Notes under the pieces: model-generated
Seen by the model: only the letters and a program-made list of their open reading frames with translations
Databases searched by the model: none
Told to the model about the DNA's origin: nothing
Shown: in pieces, positions 21,281 to 30,645 of the stretch
Layout of the letters: each line of letters opens with the position of its first letter
How positions within the stretch are numbered: position 1 is the first letter of the stretch
DNA from: Yersinia vastinensis
GTDB taxonomy: Bacteria > Pseudomonadota > Gammaproteobacteria > Enterobacterales > Enterobacteriaceae
Assembly: GCF_902726565.1 (NCBI RefSeq)
Contig: NZ_CACVAF010000012.1
Span: 62,001 to 126,000, forward strand
Length of the DNA stretch: 64,000 bases
Reading direction: 5' to 3'
Made by a program: the position numbers and the translations under genes

Positions 21281-22252
21281 ATGAACCTAGAAAAGATTAT
21301 CGAGTTAACCGCGCCAGATATGGCGGCAGTAAACACAACTATCCTCGACCAGTTGAACTCTGATGTTGTCCTTATCAATCAGCTGGGCCATTACATTATC
21401 AGTGGCGGTGGAAAACGAATCCGTCCAATGATTGCTGTTTTGGTGGCCCGAGCGCTGAATTATCAGGGCGACAAGCATATCACGGTCGCAGCATTGATTG
21501 AATTCATTCATACCGCAACTCTGCTACATGATGATGTTGTCGATGAGTCAGATATGCGTCGGGGTAAAGCGACAGCCAATGCGGCATTTGGCAATGCGGC
21601 CAGCGTGTTGGTGGGTGACTACATCTATACCCGCTCATTCCAGATGATGACCAGCCTTGAATCACTGCGTGTTCTGACCTTGATGTCCGCAGCCACCAAC
21701 GTGATTGCTGAAGGGGAAGTTTTGCAGCTCATGAACTGCAATAATCCGGATATCACTGAAGAAAATTACATGCAGGTCATTTACAGCAAAACGGCGCGCT
21801 TATTTGAAGCCGCGTCGCAATCAGCAGCTGTATTAGCAGATGCCAGTGAAGAGCAGGAACTGGCATTACAGAATTATGGTCGTTATCTGGGTACGGCTTT
21901 CCAGCTAATTGATGACTTGCTGGATTACAGCTCTGATGGCACAACTTTGGGTAAAAATACCGGTGATGACCTGAACGAAGGCAAACCGACGCTTCCATTA
22001 CTGCACGCAATGCATAATGGAACTCCAGAGCAAGCCTCCATGATTCGTCAGGCTATTGAGCAAGGCAATGGCCGCCATTTACTTGAGCCTGTATTACTAA
22101 CAATGCAACAGTGTGGTTCACTGGACTATACCCGTCAGCGTGCCGAGGAAGAGGCGGATAAGGCGATTGCTTCACTACAGATTCTACCTGAAAGTGATTA
22201 TCGCCAAGCCTTGGAAGGATTAGCTCATATTGCAGTACAGCGCTCATTTTAA
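21281..22252 (+). CDS. ispB: Octaprenyl diphosphate synthase
   Basis: IspB makes the C40 prenyl chain of ubiquinone-8 and menaquinone-8. The protein is 323 residues, the E. coli length. The first aspartate-rich motif is LLHDDVVDESDMRRG (about 82-96) and the second is FQLIDDLLDYSSD (about 207-219). It is divergent from rplU, as in E. coli, and ends in an intrinsic terminator at 22265. Confidence 0.97.
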   Translation: MNLEKIIELTAPDMAAVNTTILDQLNSDVVLINQLGHYIISGGGKRIRPMIAVLVARALNYQGDKHITVAALIEFIHTATLLHDDVVDESDMRRGKATANAAFGNAASVLVGDYIYTRSFQMMTSLESLRVLTLMSAATNVIAEGEVLQLMNCNNPDITEENYMQVIYSKTARLFEAASQSAAVLADASEEQELALQNYGRYLGTAFQLIDDLLDYSSDGTTLGKNTGDDLNEGKPTLPLLHAMHNGTPEQASMIRQAIEQGNGRHLLEPVLLTMQQCGSLDYTRQRAEEEADKAIASLQILPESDYRQALEGLAHIAVQRSF

Positions 22253-22264
22253 GAAACTATATGG

Positions 22265-22297
22265 AAACTCTGGCATCACTGCCGGAGTTTTCTTTTT
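22265..22297 (+). terminator. ispB intrinsic terminator
   Basis: AAACTCTGGC pairs with GCCGGAGTTT (ten pairs, one G-U) around a six-base loop and is followed by TCTTTTTG. It starts 12 bases after the ispB stop. Confidence 0.85.
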
Positions 22298-22336
22298 GAG
22301 TCTCAGCAAAGCATATTGTGCGCCGATTCCTCGCTT

Positions 22337-22693
22337 TTACTCACTTGATTCCGTCGTCAGTCGCTCTATCAGACTTTTGGCTCCCTCGCGAAAAATAAAA
22401 GCAATTACCTGCTCCCGTTCAGCCTCTGTAAAACGATAATACGCCTCCACCCACAGCGATAGCGGGTCTTGTCGTGTTGGTGTGTACTTGGCGGGATCTT
22501 CCCTTAACTGTAATGAATTCAGTATGGTGGTAGGTAAACTCTCAATATGGTACTCAACAGCCTTCCCCTGAACACCTCGGCGGCGGCGCTGTTCCCATCC
22601 CTCACGTTTAGCCATGAGGTTTACTCCTTGTGGTGATGACGGTAACCCATCAAGACCTGCCAGTTCCTTAGCGGCAAACCACTCTTTTTTCAT
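22337..22693 (-). CDS. Mu-type winged-helix DNA-binding protein (Mu c repressor-like)
   Basis: This 118-residue protein is not an E. coli neighbour of ispB. Its N-terminal half (KKEWFAAKELAGLDGLPSSP to VEYHIESLP) has the pattern of the Mu-type HTH domain found at the N-termini of Mu repressor c and Mu transposase, notably RRRGVQGKAVEYHIESLP. The C-terminal half has a short amphipathic segment (EREQVIAFIFREGAKSLIERL). There is no transposase catalytic core, so this is a small regulator. The ATG at 22693 has AGGAAG upstream; an ATG at 22747 is in frame but less likely. It is divergent from a Ner-like gene, the c/ner layout of phage Mu. Its function is unknown. Confidence 0.8.
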   Translation of the reverse strand: MKKEWFAAKELAGLDGLPSSPQGVNLMAKREGWEQRRRRGVQGKAVEYHIESLPTTILNSLQLREDPAKYTPTRQDPLSLWVEAYYRFTEAEREQVIAFIFREGAKSLIERLTTESSE

Positions 22694-22734
22694 GGCGTTG
22701 CTTCCTAATATGCGTTGCGACACAAAAAAGGAAT

Positions 22735-22788
22735 ATTTAGAAAACATTTAAAATTTTTCAGAAAATAAATGTTACTATGCTTCTAAAT
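22735..22788. promoter_or_regulatory. Palindromic candidate operator between the Mu c-like and Ner-like genes
   Basis: ATTTAGA (22735) pairs with TCTAAAT (22782), and AACATTTA (22743) with TAAATGTT (22766), nested around one centre near 22758. The element is AT-rich, sits between two divergent DNA-binding protein genes, and would suit shared operator control. A second, smaller GTAC...GTAC repeat lies at 22807-22824. Confidence 0.5.
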
Positions 22789-22876
22789 GATTACTTTATG
22801 TTCACAGTACGATTAACAATGTACCGTTATTTATATCACTAACACGTCAGCCGCTTAGAAAAAAAAAGGATTAAAG

Positions 22877-23152
22877 ATGATTTTAAGGAAATCTGATTGG
22901 CATCCAGCCGACATCATTGCTGCGCTACGTAAAAAAGACACGACTTTGGCAGCGCTCTCTCGAAAGGCGGGTTTAAGCTCATCCACACTTGCCAATGCAT
23001 TGACTCGCCCTTGGCCAAAAGGAGAATGGCTGATTGCAGAGTGTCTGGACATTCATCCATCCGAGATCTGGCCGACACGCTATTTTGACCCCAAAACAGG
23101 AGCGCTTCTTGACCGAAAAATACGGATACGGCAGGTCAATGTCACGGTATAA
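22877..23152 (+). CDS. sfsB: Ner-like transcriptional regulator (SfsB/Nlp)
   Basis: This 91-residue helix-turn-helix protein has the Ner pattern: DWHPADIIAALRKKDTTLAALSRK, then the recognition helix SSSTLANALTRPWPKGEWLIA and a PSEIWPTRYFDP end. E. coli has the homologue sfsB (nlp) at the same place after ispB; Ner is the Mu phage regulator that shuts off early and repressor transcription. The ATG at 22877 follows an AAGGATTAAAG ribosome binding site. It is divergent from a Mu c-like gene. Its targets are unknown apart from the reported link to maltose gene expression in E. coli. Confidence 0.9.
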   Translation: MILRKSDWHPADIIAALRKKDTTLAALSRKAGLSSSTLANALTRPWPKGEWLIAECLDIHPSEIWPTRYFDPKTGALLDRKIRIRQVNVTV

Positions 23153-23182
23153 AAAAACCGCCGAAGAGTATCGTCGGCGGTT
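23151..23182 (-). terminator. Hairpin between sfsB and mdh, T-run on the minus strand
   Basis: AACCGCCGA pairs with TCGGCGGTT across a nine-base loop. The seven-T run follows on the minus strand, so it would stop transcripts coming from mdh; the plus strand lacks a T-run, so for sfsB it is at best a weak terminator. Confidence 0.6.
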
Positions 23183-23271
23183 GATGATGTCATTTAAGAG
23201 GCGACAGTAGCTCTCCGTAATGACGATACTCTCTGTTATGACTATCTATACTCAGTCATCGGGCTAACAAT

Positions 23272-23311
23272 AAAACACCTGAATCACCGGCGTTGTTTAG
23301 TGATTCAGGTG
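23272..23311 (-). terminator. mdh intrinsic terminator
   Basis: A perfect 12-base stem, CACCTGAATCAC/GTGATTCAGGTG, with a 12-base loop is followed on the minus strand by TTTTATTG, 41 bases after the mdh stop. Confidence 0.85.
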
Positions 23312-23352
23312 AGCAAAACTCACTACTCTATCAAGTGATAAGAATTTCGATG

Positions 23353-24288
23353 TTATTTGACGAACTCTTCGCCCAACTTGATATCGTTATGTAACACATC
23401 AAGCATGCTGTCCAGTGCCTGCTGTTCAAAAGCACTCAGTTTGCCAATGTCTTTACGTTCAGCAACGCCGTTTTTACCCAACAGAATAGGTTGAGCAAAG
23501 AAGCGGGCATACTTGCCATCGCCTTCAACGTAAGAGCATTCAACAACATTACTTTCGCCTTGCAGAGCACGCACTAAAGAAAGACCGAAACGTGCTGCAG
23601 CTTGCCCCATAGACAGAGTCGCTGATCCGCCACCGGCTTTTGCTTCTACGACTTCAGTTCCTGCGTTCTGAATGCGCTTAGTCAGATCAGCAACTTCTTG
23701 CTCAGTGAAGCTGATACCTGGAATTTGTGACAGTAATGGCAAGATAGTCACGCCTGAGTGGCCGCCAATCACCGGGACTTCGATGTCCTGCGGTTGCTTA
23801 CCTTTCAATTCAGCAACAAAGGTGTTCGAACGAATGGTATCCAGCGTGGTAATACCAAATAATTTATTTTTATCGTAAACGCCGGCTTTTTTCAGCACTT
23901 CTGCCGCAATAGCAACCGTTGTATTAACGGGGTTGGTAATAATCCCGATTAATGCTTTCGGGCAAGTGCGTGCGATTTGCTCAACCAGGTTGCGAACAAT
24001 ACCCGCATTCACATTGAACAGGTCTGAACGATCCATGCCGGGTTTACGTGCAACACCCGCCGAAATCAGAACAATATCTGCGCCTTGCAGTGCTGGAGTA
24101 GCATCTTCGCCGCTGAAGCCTTTAATATTAACAGCCGTCGGGATATGGCTCAGATCAACCGCGACACCTGGAGTCACTGGCGCGATATCATATAATGAAA
24201 GGTCTGAACCTGAAGGAAGCTGGGTCTTGAGTAGAAGAGCGAGGGCCTGGCCGATACCACCAGCGGCACCGAGAACTGCAACTTTCAT
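23353..24288 (-). CDS. mdh: Malate dehydrogenase (NAD)
   Basis: Mdh interconverts malate and oxaloacetate in the TCA cycle. The protein is 311 residues (E. coli 312). The N-terminal Rossmann motif is [16 protein letters not shown]. Substrate-binding arginines lie in [13 protein letters not shown], and the catalytic His is in [13 protein letters not shown]. It is divergent from argR, the conserved argR/mdh arrangement, and the 463-base gap between them holds both promoters. Confidence 0.98.
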   Translation of the reverse strand: MKVAVLGAAGGIGQALALLLKTQLPSGSDLSLYDIAPVTPGVAVDLSHIPTAVNIKGFSGEDATPALQGADIVLISAGVARKPGMDRSDLFNVNAGIVRNLVEQIARTCPKALIGIITNPVNTTVAIAAEVLKKAGVYDKNKLFGITTLDTIRSNTFVAELKGKQPQDIEVPVIGGHSGVTILPLLSQIPGISFTEQEVADLTKRIQNAGTEVVEAKAGGGSATLSMGQAAARFGLSLVRALQGESNVVECSYVEGDGKYARFFAQPILLGKNGVAERKDIGKLSAFEQQALDSMLDVLHNDIKLGEEFVK

Positions 24289-25222
<934 letters not shown>

Positions 25223-25242
25223 TCTCTGATACTGATAATAGA

Positions 25243-25270
25243 TGCGGCTAACTATGCCGCATTCTCTTTC
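25243..25270 (+). terminator. argR intrinsic terminator
   Basis: ATGCGGC pairs with GCCGCAT across a seven-base loop and is followed by TCTCTTTC. It begins 20 bases after the argR stop. Confidence 0.7.
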
Positions 25271-25568
25271 GATTGCCCTTTTATCCGCCATAACGCTCCA
25301 TTCAATCAGGGTATATCACTGCTTATTGTTTTTAAAACCATTCAATAACACTCTCTATTCTCCATTCATGGTCAAAGTCACCACTTTATTTCGCACTTTT
25401 AGTCAAAAACACTTATCTTATTGAAAAACTTATATTTTTACGAAAACTTGTTGTTTTTTAACCATTTTTTATTCCATTTCGTTCTTAAAAAATAGTCACC
25501 CACGATAAAGTGACGTTAAATATTATTAGCCCGCTATTAATATTCTCAGTTACTAGATGTATACTCAT

Positions 25569-25590
25569 TTTCGTGATGTACATCACACTT
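25569..25590 (+). promoter_or_regulatory. CRP-like palindrome upstream of yhcN
   Basis: CGTGATGTACATCACA matches the CRP half-sites TGTGA and TCACA with a six-base centre, with one mismatch. It is centred 48 bases before the yhcN ATG, close enough to act as an activator or a roadblock depending on the start site. Alternative binding by another TGTGA-type regulator is possible. Confidence 0.5.
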
Positions 25591-25627
25591 CCTTTGAAGT
25601 GATAAAAGAATAAATAGAGGCAATAAA

Positions 25628-25891
25628 ATGAAAGTTAAAACTACAATCGCAACAATGAGCATTCTATCTGCACTGTCATTTGGTGTTTTTGCAGCTGATT
25701 CAATCAATGACAATCAAGCAGCTAACTTACAGCCAATGGACACAATTACCGTTAGCGGCATTAACGGTGCACCATCTGATATCCGTCAGGCACTGTCTGA
25801 TAAAGCCGATGCTATGGGTGCAAAAGCTTACAAAGTGATTGAAGCGCGTGATGAAAATAACTGGCACGCCACTGCGAAGATTTATAAATAA
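25628..25891 (+). CDS. yhcN: YhcN-type DUF1471 periplasmic stress protein
   Basis: This 87-residue exported protein has a signal peptide (MKVKTTIATMSILSALSFGV, cleaved after FAA) and a DUF1471/YdgH domain (TITVSGINGAPSDI to WHATAKIYK). It strongly resembles E. coli YhcN, which lies beside argR and is reported to respond to cytoplasmic pH and peroxide stress. Three members of this domain family occur in the window (here, 49110 and 50420). The exact biochemical role is unknown. Confidence 0.9.
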   Translation: MKVKTTIATMSILSALSFGVFAADSINDNQAANLQPMDTITVSGINGAPSDIRQALSDKADAMGAKAYKVIEARDENNWHATAKIYK

Positions 25892-25917
25892 GATTAAGTA
25901 ATAAGTCTGAAAGTAAA

Positions 25918-25936
25918 TGCCCCACGCAAAGGGGCA
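25918..25936 (+). terminator. Hairpin after yhcN
   Basis: TGCCCC pairs with GGGGCA over a seven-base loop, 26 bases after the yhcN stop. Only TACTTTCG follows, so it is a weak terminator candidate. Confidence 0.5.
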
Positions 25937-26002
25937 TACTTTCGCACTTAATGGTTTATTCAATCGGTTGAAAGATTCATTTTCAGGATATTGAATAGAG
26001 TA

Positions 26003-26117
26003 TTGATTGAAACAAGGTATTGATGAAACCACTGAGCGGAGTCAGTACCACAACAGAATAATCCCTCGTCGTCTATCCGACGAACCCTTTTACCCCCGCT
26101 CTGCGGGGGATTTTTTT
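26003..26117 (+). ncRNA. Candidate small RNA with three hairpins
   Basis: The yhcN-mpl gap contains three successive stem-loops on the plus strand. The first is ACTGA-GCGGAG-TCAGT (26031-26046), the second TCGTCG-TCTATC-CGACGA (26066-26083), and the third a terminator CCCCCGC-TCT-GCGGGGG (26092-26108) followed by seven Ts. A possible promoter (TTGAAA at 25968, 17 bases, TTGAAT) would start it near 26003. The T-run is on the plus strand only, so this is not the terminator of mpl, which comes from the other side. The layout is typical of Hfq-dependent RNAs. No homologue is recognised; transcription is inferred. Confidence 0.45.
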
Positions 26118-26124
26118 ATCCTGC

Positions 26125-27510
26125 TTAATCCTGAGGTAGAGCATCCTGCTCGGCTTTTTTACTCAGAGCACTCAGTAATTTATCGTGAATACCACCAAAA
26201 CCACCGTTACTCATCACCAGAATGTGATCTCCTGGTTGGGCCGTCTTCACAACCATATCAACTAATGTATCAATATCAGCGCTCCAATGTGCAGGCTGAA
26301 TACAGGCTTCCGCCACTTCCACCACTTGCCAAGGAATGTGTTGCGGCTGGAACAGGAACACTTCATCCGCACGGCCTAATGACGGTGCTAGCTCGTTTTT
26401 GCATAGCCCTAATTTCATGGTATTAGAGCGAGGTTCCAGTACCGCCAAAATACGTGCCGTCCCCCCCACTTTGCTGCGCAGCGCAGCCAGCGTGGCAAGG
26501 ATCGCCGTTGGATGATGAGCAAAATCATCATAAACCGTGACACCGTGGGCTTCACCACGTAATTCCAGCCGGCGGCGGGCATTAATAAACTGGCCCAAAG
26601 CTTTACATGCATCGGCAGGTAAAACTCCCACATGGCGAGCAGCAGCAATCGCCATCAAGCCATTGTGCATATTATGTTCGCCCACCAATGACCAACTCAC
26701 TTCACCCACTAATTCATTATCGAGCAGCACTTCAAAGACACTCGCGTCAGTCGATACTTTACGTGCGAACCAACTGCCCGTTTCGCCGACGAATTCTTGC
26801 TCACTCCAGCATCCCATCGCCATCACTTGCTTTAGATGGTTATCATTATCCGGGACAATGATTTTGCCCTTTCCCGGGACGATGCGAACCAAATGGTGGA
26901 ATTGTTTCTGGATAGCCTTAAGATCGTCAAAGATATCAGCATGATCGAACTCAAGGTTATTCATGATAAGTGTTCTTGGGTTGTAGTGAACAAATTTAGA
27001 GCGCTTATCAAAGAAGGCGCAATCATATTCATCAGCTTCAATCACAAAGAAAGGGCTATTGCCTAAACGGGCTGAGACGTCGAAATTCCCCGGTACTCCA
27101 CCAATCACAAAACCTGGCTCATAACCGCAAGCTTCTAGTATCCAGGCCACCATTCCGGCAGTGGTAGTTTTACCGTGGGTTCCAGCGACAGCTAATACCC
27201 AGCGCTCTGGCAACACATGGTCATGTAACCATTGCGGGCCAGAAACATAAGGAATGCCTTGCTCTAATACCGCCTCAACACACGGATTACCACGGGTCAT
27301 GGCATTGCCGATGATGACTAAATCTGGGGCTGGATTCAGTTGCGCAGGATCATATCCCTGGATCAAGTCGATCCCTTGATTCTCCAGTAGCGTGCTCATC
27401 GGGGGATATACGTTAGCATCCGACCCCGTCACTTCATGACCTAATGAGCGGGCAAGCATTGCCAGGCCGCCCATAAAAGTGCCGCAGATACCTAATATGT
27501 GAATGCGCAT
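26125..27510 (-). CDS. mpl: UDP-N-acetylmuramate:L-Ala-gamma-D-Glu-meso-DAP ligase
   Basis: Mpl attaches recycled murein tripeptide directly to UDP-MurNAc, bypassing de novo ligases. The 461-residue protein (E. coli 457) is a Mur ligase. It has the N-terminal motif HILGICGTFMGGLA, the ATP loop AGTHGKTTTAG (about 110), the central EADEYDCAFFDKRSKF, and the C-terminal domain with YDDFAHHPTAI. It is divergent from fbp, as in E. coli. Confidence 0.97.
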   Translation of the reverse strand: MRIHILGICGTFMGGLAMLARSLGHEVTGSDANVYPPMSTLLENQGIDLIQGYDPAQLNPAPDLVIIGNAMTRGNPCVEAVLEQGIPYVSGPQWLHDHVLPERWVLAVAGTHGKTTTAGMVAWILEACGYEPGFVIGGVPGNFDVSARLGNSPFFVIEADEYDCAFFDKRSKFVHYNPRTLIMNNLEFDHADIFDDLKAIQKQFHHLVRIVPGKGKIIVPDNDNHLKQVMAMGCWSEQEFVGETGSWFARKVSTDASVFEVLLDNELVGEVSWSLVGEHNMHNGLMAIAAARHVGVLPADACKALGQFINARRRLELRGEAHGVTVYDDFAHHPTAILATLAALRSKVGGTARILAVLEPRSNTMKLGLCKNELAPSLGRADEVFLFQPQHIPWQVVEVAEACIQPAHWSADIDTLVDMVVKTAQPGDHILVMSNGGFGGIHDKLLSALSKKAEQDALPQD

Positions 27511-27680
27511 AAATTTTCCGTATTAATAAGCTTCGAATTTACAGCCATTCTACCGCTCAGAATCAAAGAGAAGAAATGGAATTGCCTATGAATCATTCTC
27601 ACCTTTGGGCTACACTGCTGCCATTAGGTGAGTTGTTCGTTAATAAATCGATATTTAACCGTAGATTCAGGGATTGTGTC

Positions 27681-28694
27681 ATGAAAACGTTAGGCGAATT
27701 CATCGTTGAGAAACAGCTGGACTTCTCTCACGCCACCGGCGAATTAACTGCATTACTTTCAGCAATCAAACTCGGCGCAAAAATCATCCATCGCGATATC
27801 AATAAAGCAGGTCTGGTTGATATTTTAGGTGCGAGCGGTGTTTCTAATATTCAAGGCGAAGACCAGATGAAACTGGATCTGTTTGCCAATGAAAAATTAA
27901 AAGCAGCCCTCAAAGCCCGTGGCGAAGTCGCTGGTATTGCCTCCGAAGAAGAAGACGACATTGTTATCTTTGATGGTGGGCGAGCAGAAAATGCCAAATA
28001 TGTGGTTCTGATGGATCCGCTGGATGGCTCTTCAAATATTGACGTGAATGTGTCCGTCGGTACTATTTTCTCTATCTATCGCCGTATTACCCCATTTGGT
28101 ACTCCTATTACCGAAGCTGACTTCCTGCAACCGGGCACTAAGCAAGTTGCGGCAGGTTATGTGGTTTATGGCTCTTCCACTATGTTGGTCTATACCACAG
28201 GCTACGGTGTTCATGCCTTTACTTACGATCCATCGTTGGGTGTTTTCTGTTTATCCCACGAAAGAGTTCGCTACCCCGCAACCGGTTGCATGTATTCCAT
28301 CAACGAAGGGAACTACATTAAATTCCCTCTGGGTGTGAAGAAATATATCAAATATTGCCAAGAGCAAGATGAAGCCACCAAGCGCCCTTATACTTCGCGC
28401 TATATTGGCTCATTGGTCGCGGACTTCCATCGCAACCTATTGAAAGGCGGTATCTATATTTACCCAAGCACCGCCAGCCATCCACAAGGGAAACTGCGTT
28501 TGCTGTATGAATGCAACCCGATGGCGTTCTTGGCAGAGCAAGCTGGGGGTAAAGCAACTGATGGGGTTAATCGCATTCTGGACATCGTGCCGGAAAAACT
28601 GCACCAGCGCGCACCTTTCTTCGTGGGAACAAAATCCATGGTTGAAGACGCGGAAGGCTTTATTGCCAAATTCCCAGATGAAGACGCTAAATAA
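27681..28694 (+). CDS. fbp: Fructose-1,6-bisphosphatase class 1
   Basis: Fbp catalyses the gluconeogenic dephosphorylation of fructose-1,6-bisphosphate and is inhibited by AMP. From the ATG at 27681 (AGGGA upstream) the protein is 337 residues, close to the E. coli 332. The frame extends 35 codons further but that part lacks family sequence. The metal site [17 protein letters not shown] (about 114) and [12 protein letters not shown] are clear, and the C-terminal active-site segment [14 protein letters not shown] is present. Confidence 0.97.
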   Translation: MKTLGEFIVEKQLDFSHATGELTALLSAIKLGAKIIHRDINKAGLVDILGASGVSNIQGEDQMKLDLFANEKLKAALKARGEVAGIASEEEDDIVIFDGGRAENAKYVVLMDPLDGSSNIDVNVSVGTIFSIYRRITPFGTPITEADFLQPGTKQVAAGYVVYGSSTMLVYTTGYGVHAFTYDPSLGVFCLSHERVRYPATGCMYSINEGNYIKFPLGVKKYIKYCQEQDEATKRPYTSRYIGSLVADFHRNLLKGGIYIYPSTASHPQGKLRLLYECNPMAFLAEQAGGKATDGVNRILDIVPEKLHQRAPFFVGTKSMVEDAEGFIAKFPDEDAK

Positions 28695-28713
28695 TTGTCG
28701 GAAATAATGTAAA

Positions 28714-28733
28714 AAGCCACCTATTGGTGGCTT
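28714..28733 (+). terminator. First hairpin after fbp
   Basis: AAGCCACC pairs with GGTGGCTT around TATT, 20 bases after fbp. There is no T-run on the plus strand. On the minus strand the stem is followed by TTTTTACA, so it may act mainly on the convergent chemoreceptor transcript. Confidence 0.65.
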
Positions 28734-28748
28734 GATGTATATCAGAGA

Positions 28749-28778
28749 GCAGCGGTTCCTAAGCCGCTGTTTTTTTTA
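28749..28778 (+). terminator. fbp terminator with T-run
   Basis: CAGCGG pairs with CCGCTG over an eight-base loop and is followed by eight Ts on the plus strand. The T-run overlaps the last codons of the convergent chemoreceptor gene. Confidence 0.8.
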
Positions 28779-30356
28779 TGCCATTATCGCCAAATTATCT
28801 CCCTGTAATTTAAATACCGCCATACTGGCTGATAATGCATCAGCTTGCTCTTCTAATGAGTGTGTGGCTGCGGCGGCCTGTTCAACCAAGGCCGTATTTT
28901 GCTGGGCAACTTGATCCATTTGAGCAATAGCCACATTCACTTGCTCTATTCCACTACTTTGCTCATAAGTAGCCGCTGATATTTCGCGCATCAATGCTGT
29001 TACCCGGCTAACTTCACGGGCAATTTCATCCATGGTTTGCCCCGCAGATTCAGCCATATCCGCCCCTTCCCGTACCCGAGTTTGTGATTCAACAATCAGG
29101 TCTTTTATCTCTTTTGCTGACTGCGCACTGCGTTGCGCCAGATTACGGACTTCGCCGGCTACCACGGCAAAACCACGCCCCTGCTCACCAGCTCTAGCCG
29201 CTTCGACCGCCGCATTTAGCGCCAGAATATTAGTCTGAAATGCAATACCGTCAATCACCGCAATAATGTCCGAAATTCGCCGTGAACTGGTGGTGATAGC
29301 CTGCATTTTATCCATCACATGACTGACAGCCTCACTCCCTTTATTGGCAATGTCTGACACACTCATCGCCAGACGATTCGCCTGATCCGAGTTTTCAGCA
29401 TTCATTTTTACCGTCGCAGTCAACTGCTCCATACTGGCTGCCGTTTGCTCCAGTGAAGAGGCCGACTCTTCCGTTCGTGCAGCCAAATGGCTATTACCCG
29501 CAGCTAATTCCCGTGAACCAACGCCAATTTGCCCGCCCACGCCTCGTACCTGACTGACAGACGCCACCAGCGATTGCTGCATGGTTTGTAAAGCTTTTGC
29601 CAATCGGGCCAATTCCGTATTGCCCTCACTGTTGATGCTATGCGTTAAATCACCATCAGCGATATATTCAAGTTGGTGAATTGATTGCTCCAGTGGCCGC
29701 AAGATGATGTATTTCAGCGCAAACCATGCCAACACAGCGGAGATCAAAGTGAGTAGCCCTGCCGCTACAATGATGCCTAATTTGATGTTGGCATCGCCGT
29801 TGGCTTTATCAATTTGCAGTTGGCCCGCATTCAGTGCATAACTACGAAAAGCTGCAACATCATCATTAAAGGCTTTGCTGATATCCGTAATACTCTTTTC
29901 CAACACGTCATAATATTCGTCTGCATAACCTGCCTTGATGGCCTTCAGCATGGGCACTACGCCCTTATCAACATAATTTTTATAACTTTTTTGGATATTA
30001 GTTGCCAGTTCCTGTCCATCTCCCCGGTCAGATACCGCACTGACAAAACGCGCCATTTCTTTTTGCGATAGTGCCAGTGATCCTTCAGCCTGCTTTGCTG
30101 TCTGTAATGACTCATCAATCAGCCCTATTTCTAATTGATGAATGGCTAGTGCGGCCTCAGTTCTGGCACTTAGTGTGGCATTAAAGCTATTGGACAACGA
30201 TCCCAGTTCCTCCCCTTGGATCTGATTTATTATTTGCAACGAGCGCGAACTCTCCTGAATTGAATTGATGCCAATAATACTGACAATTAATAAAATCAAT
30301 GACATAAGGCTTAGTTGAGCAATAAGCCCATTCTTAATGGTAATCTTTTTTAACAT
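28776..30356 (-). CDS. Methyl-accepting chemotaxis protein
   Basis: This 526-residue transmembrane chemoreceptor has membrane segments at about 10-30 and 190-212 bracketing a periplasmic four-helix (TarH-type) sensor domain. A HAMP region follows ([20 protein letters not shown]), then a long signalling coiled coil with the conserved hairpin tip [23 protein letters not shown] (slightly varied) that contacts CheA/CheW. The C-terminus ([10 protein letters not shown]) lacks the NWETF-type pentapeptide that recruits CheR/CheB in Tsr/Tar, so it may depend on other receptors for adaptation. The ligand is unknown. A sigma-28-like promoter lies 80 bases upstream. Confidence 0.93.
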   Translation of the reverse strand: MLKKITIKNGLIAQLSLMSLILLIVSIIGINSIQESSRSLQIINQIQGEELGSLSNSFNATLSARTEAALAIHQLEIGLIDESLQTAKQAEGSLALSQKEMARFVSAVSDRGDGQELATNIQKSYKNYVDKGVVPMLKAIKAGYADEYYDVLEKSITDISKAFNDDVAAFRSYALNAGQLQIDKANGDANIKLGIIVAAGLLTLISAVLAWFALKYIILRPLEQSIHQLEYIADGDLTHSINSEGNTELARLAKALQTMQQSLVASVSQVRGVGGQIGVGSRELAAGNSHLAARTEESASSLEQTAASMEQLTATVKMNAENSDQANRLAMSVSDIANKGSEAVSHVMDKMQAITTSSRRISDIIAVIDGIAFQTNILALNAAVEAARAGEQGRGFAVVAGEVRNLAQRSAQSAKEIKDLIVESQTRVREGADMAESAGQTMDEIAREVSRVTALMREISAATYEQSSGIEQVNVAIAQMDQVAQQNTALVEQAAAATHSLEEQADALSASMAVFKLQGDNLAIMA

Positions 30357-30436
30357 CGGTTTTTTCCGGTTATGTGCAAATGGTTAAGATTACAAAGCGT
30401 TAGCATTACAGCGGACTGTCTTATTGTTTGATTAAG

Positions 30437-30463
30437 TTATCGGCTGTAAGGAAATCGTCTTGA
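30437..30463 (-). promoter_or_regulatory. Sigma-28 (FliA) promoter for the chemoreceptor
   Basis: The minus strand reads TCAAGACG, 11 bases, GCCGATAA. The -10 element is an exact match to the FliA consensus at the exact spacing, and the -35 matches the TAAA core at three of four bases. It lies 80 bases upstream of the chemoreceptor start and places that gene in the flagellar class III regulon. Confidence 0.8.
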
Positions 30464-30645
30464 ACCCTCACCGGAAAAACAGCTTAAAATAGATACATTT
30501 AGAGAATGACGGTATTTTATCTCCATAGAATCGCCTTGATTCAGGCAATCTCACCGCTATCAAGCAATGAAAAGGACAGGAATTCACATAAGACTTGGCT
30601 ATAATAGCCGGCACTCCATTTCTGGTTTGATAAAAGGAAACCGAC

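Larger units (their letters stand above)
25223..25627. other. argR-yhcN intergenic region (405 bases)
   Basis: It starts with the argR terminator (25243-25263), continues as very AT-rich non-coding DNA with several A/T runs, and ends with a CRP-like palindrome and the yhcN ribosome binding site. A 60-codon frame at 25242 overlaps the terminator and has no family resemblance, so it is not called. Confidence 0.6.

Noticed and set aside
22337-22693. Possible transposase fragment
   Set aside because: Only the Mu-type DNA-binding domain is present; there is no catalytic core, inverted repeat or target duplication. It is better described as a small regulator.
26016-26024. GGTATTGAT resembling the 5' end of the OmrA/OmrB small RNAs
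   Set aside because: The match is only nine bases, and the rest of the RNA and its genomic place differ, so the candidate RNA is not called an Omr homologue.
27576-27680. 35-codon upstream extension of fbp
   Set aside because: The added residues have no family match; the downstream ATG has AGGGA and gives the normal enzyme length.
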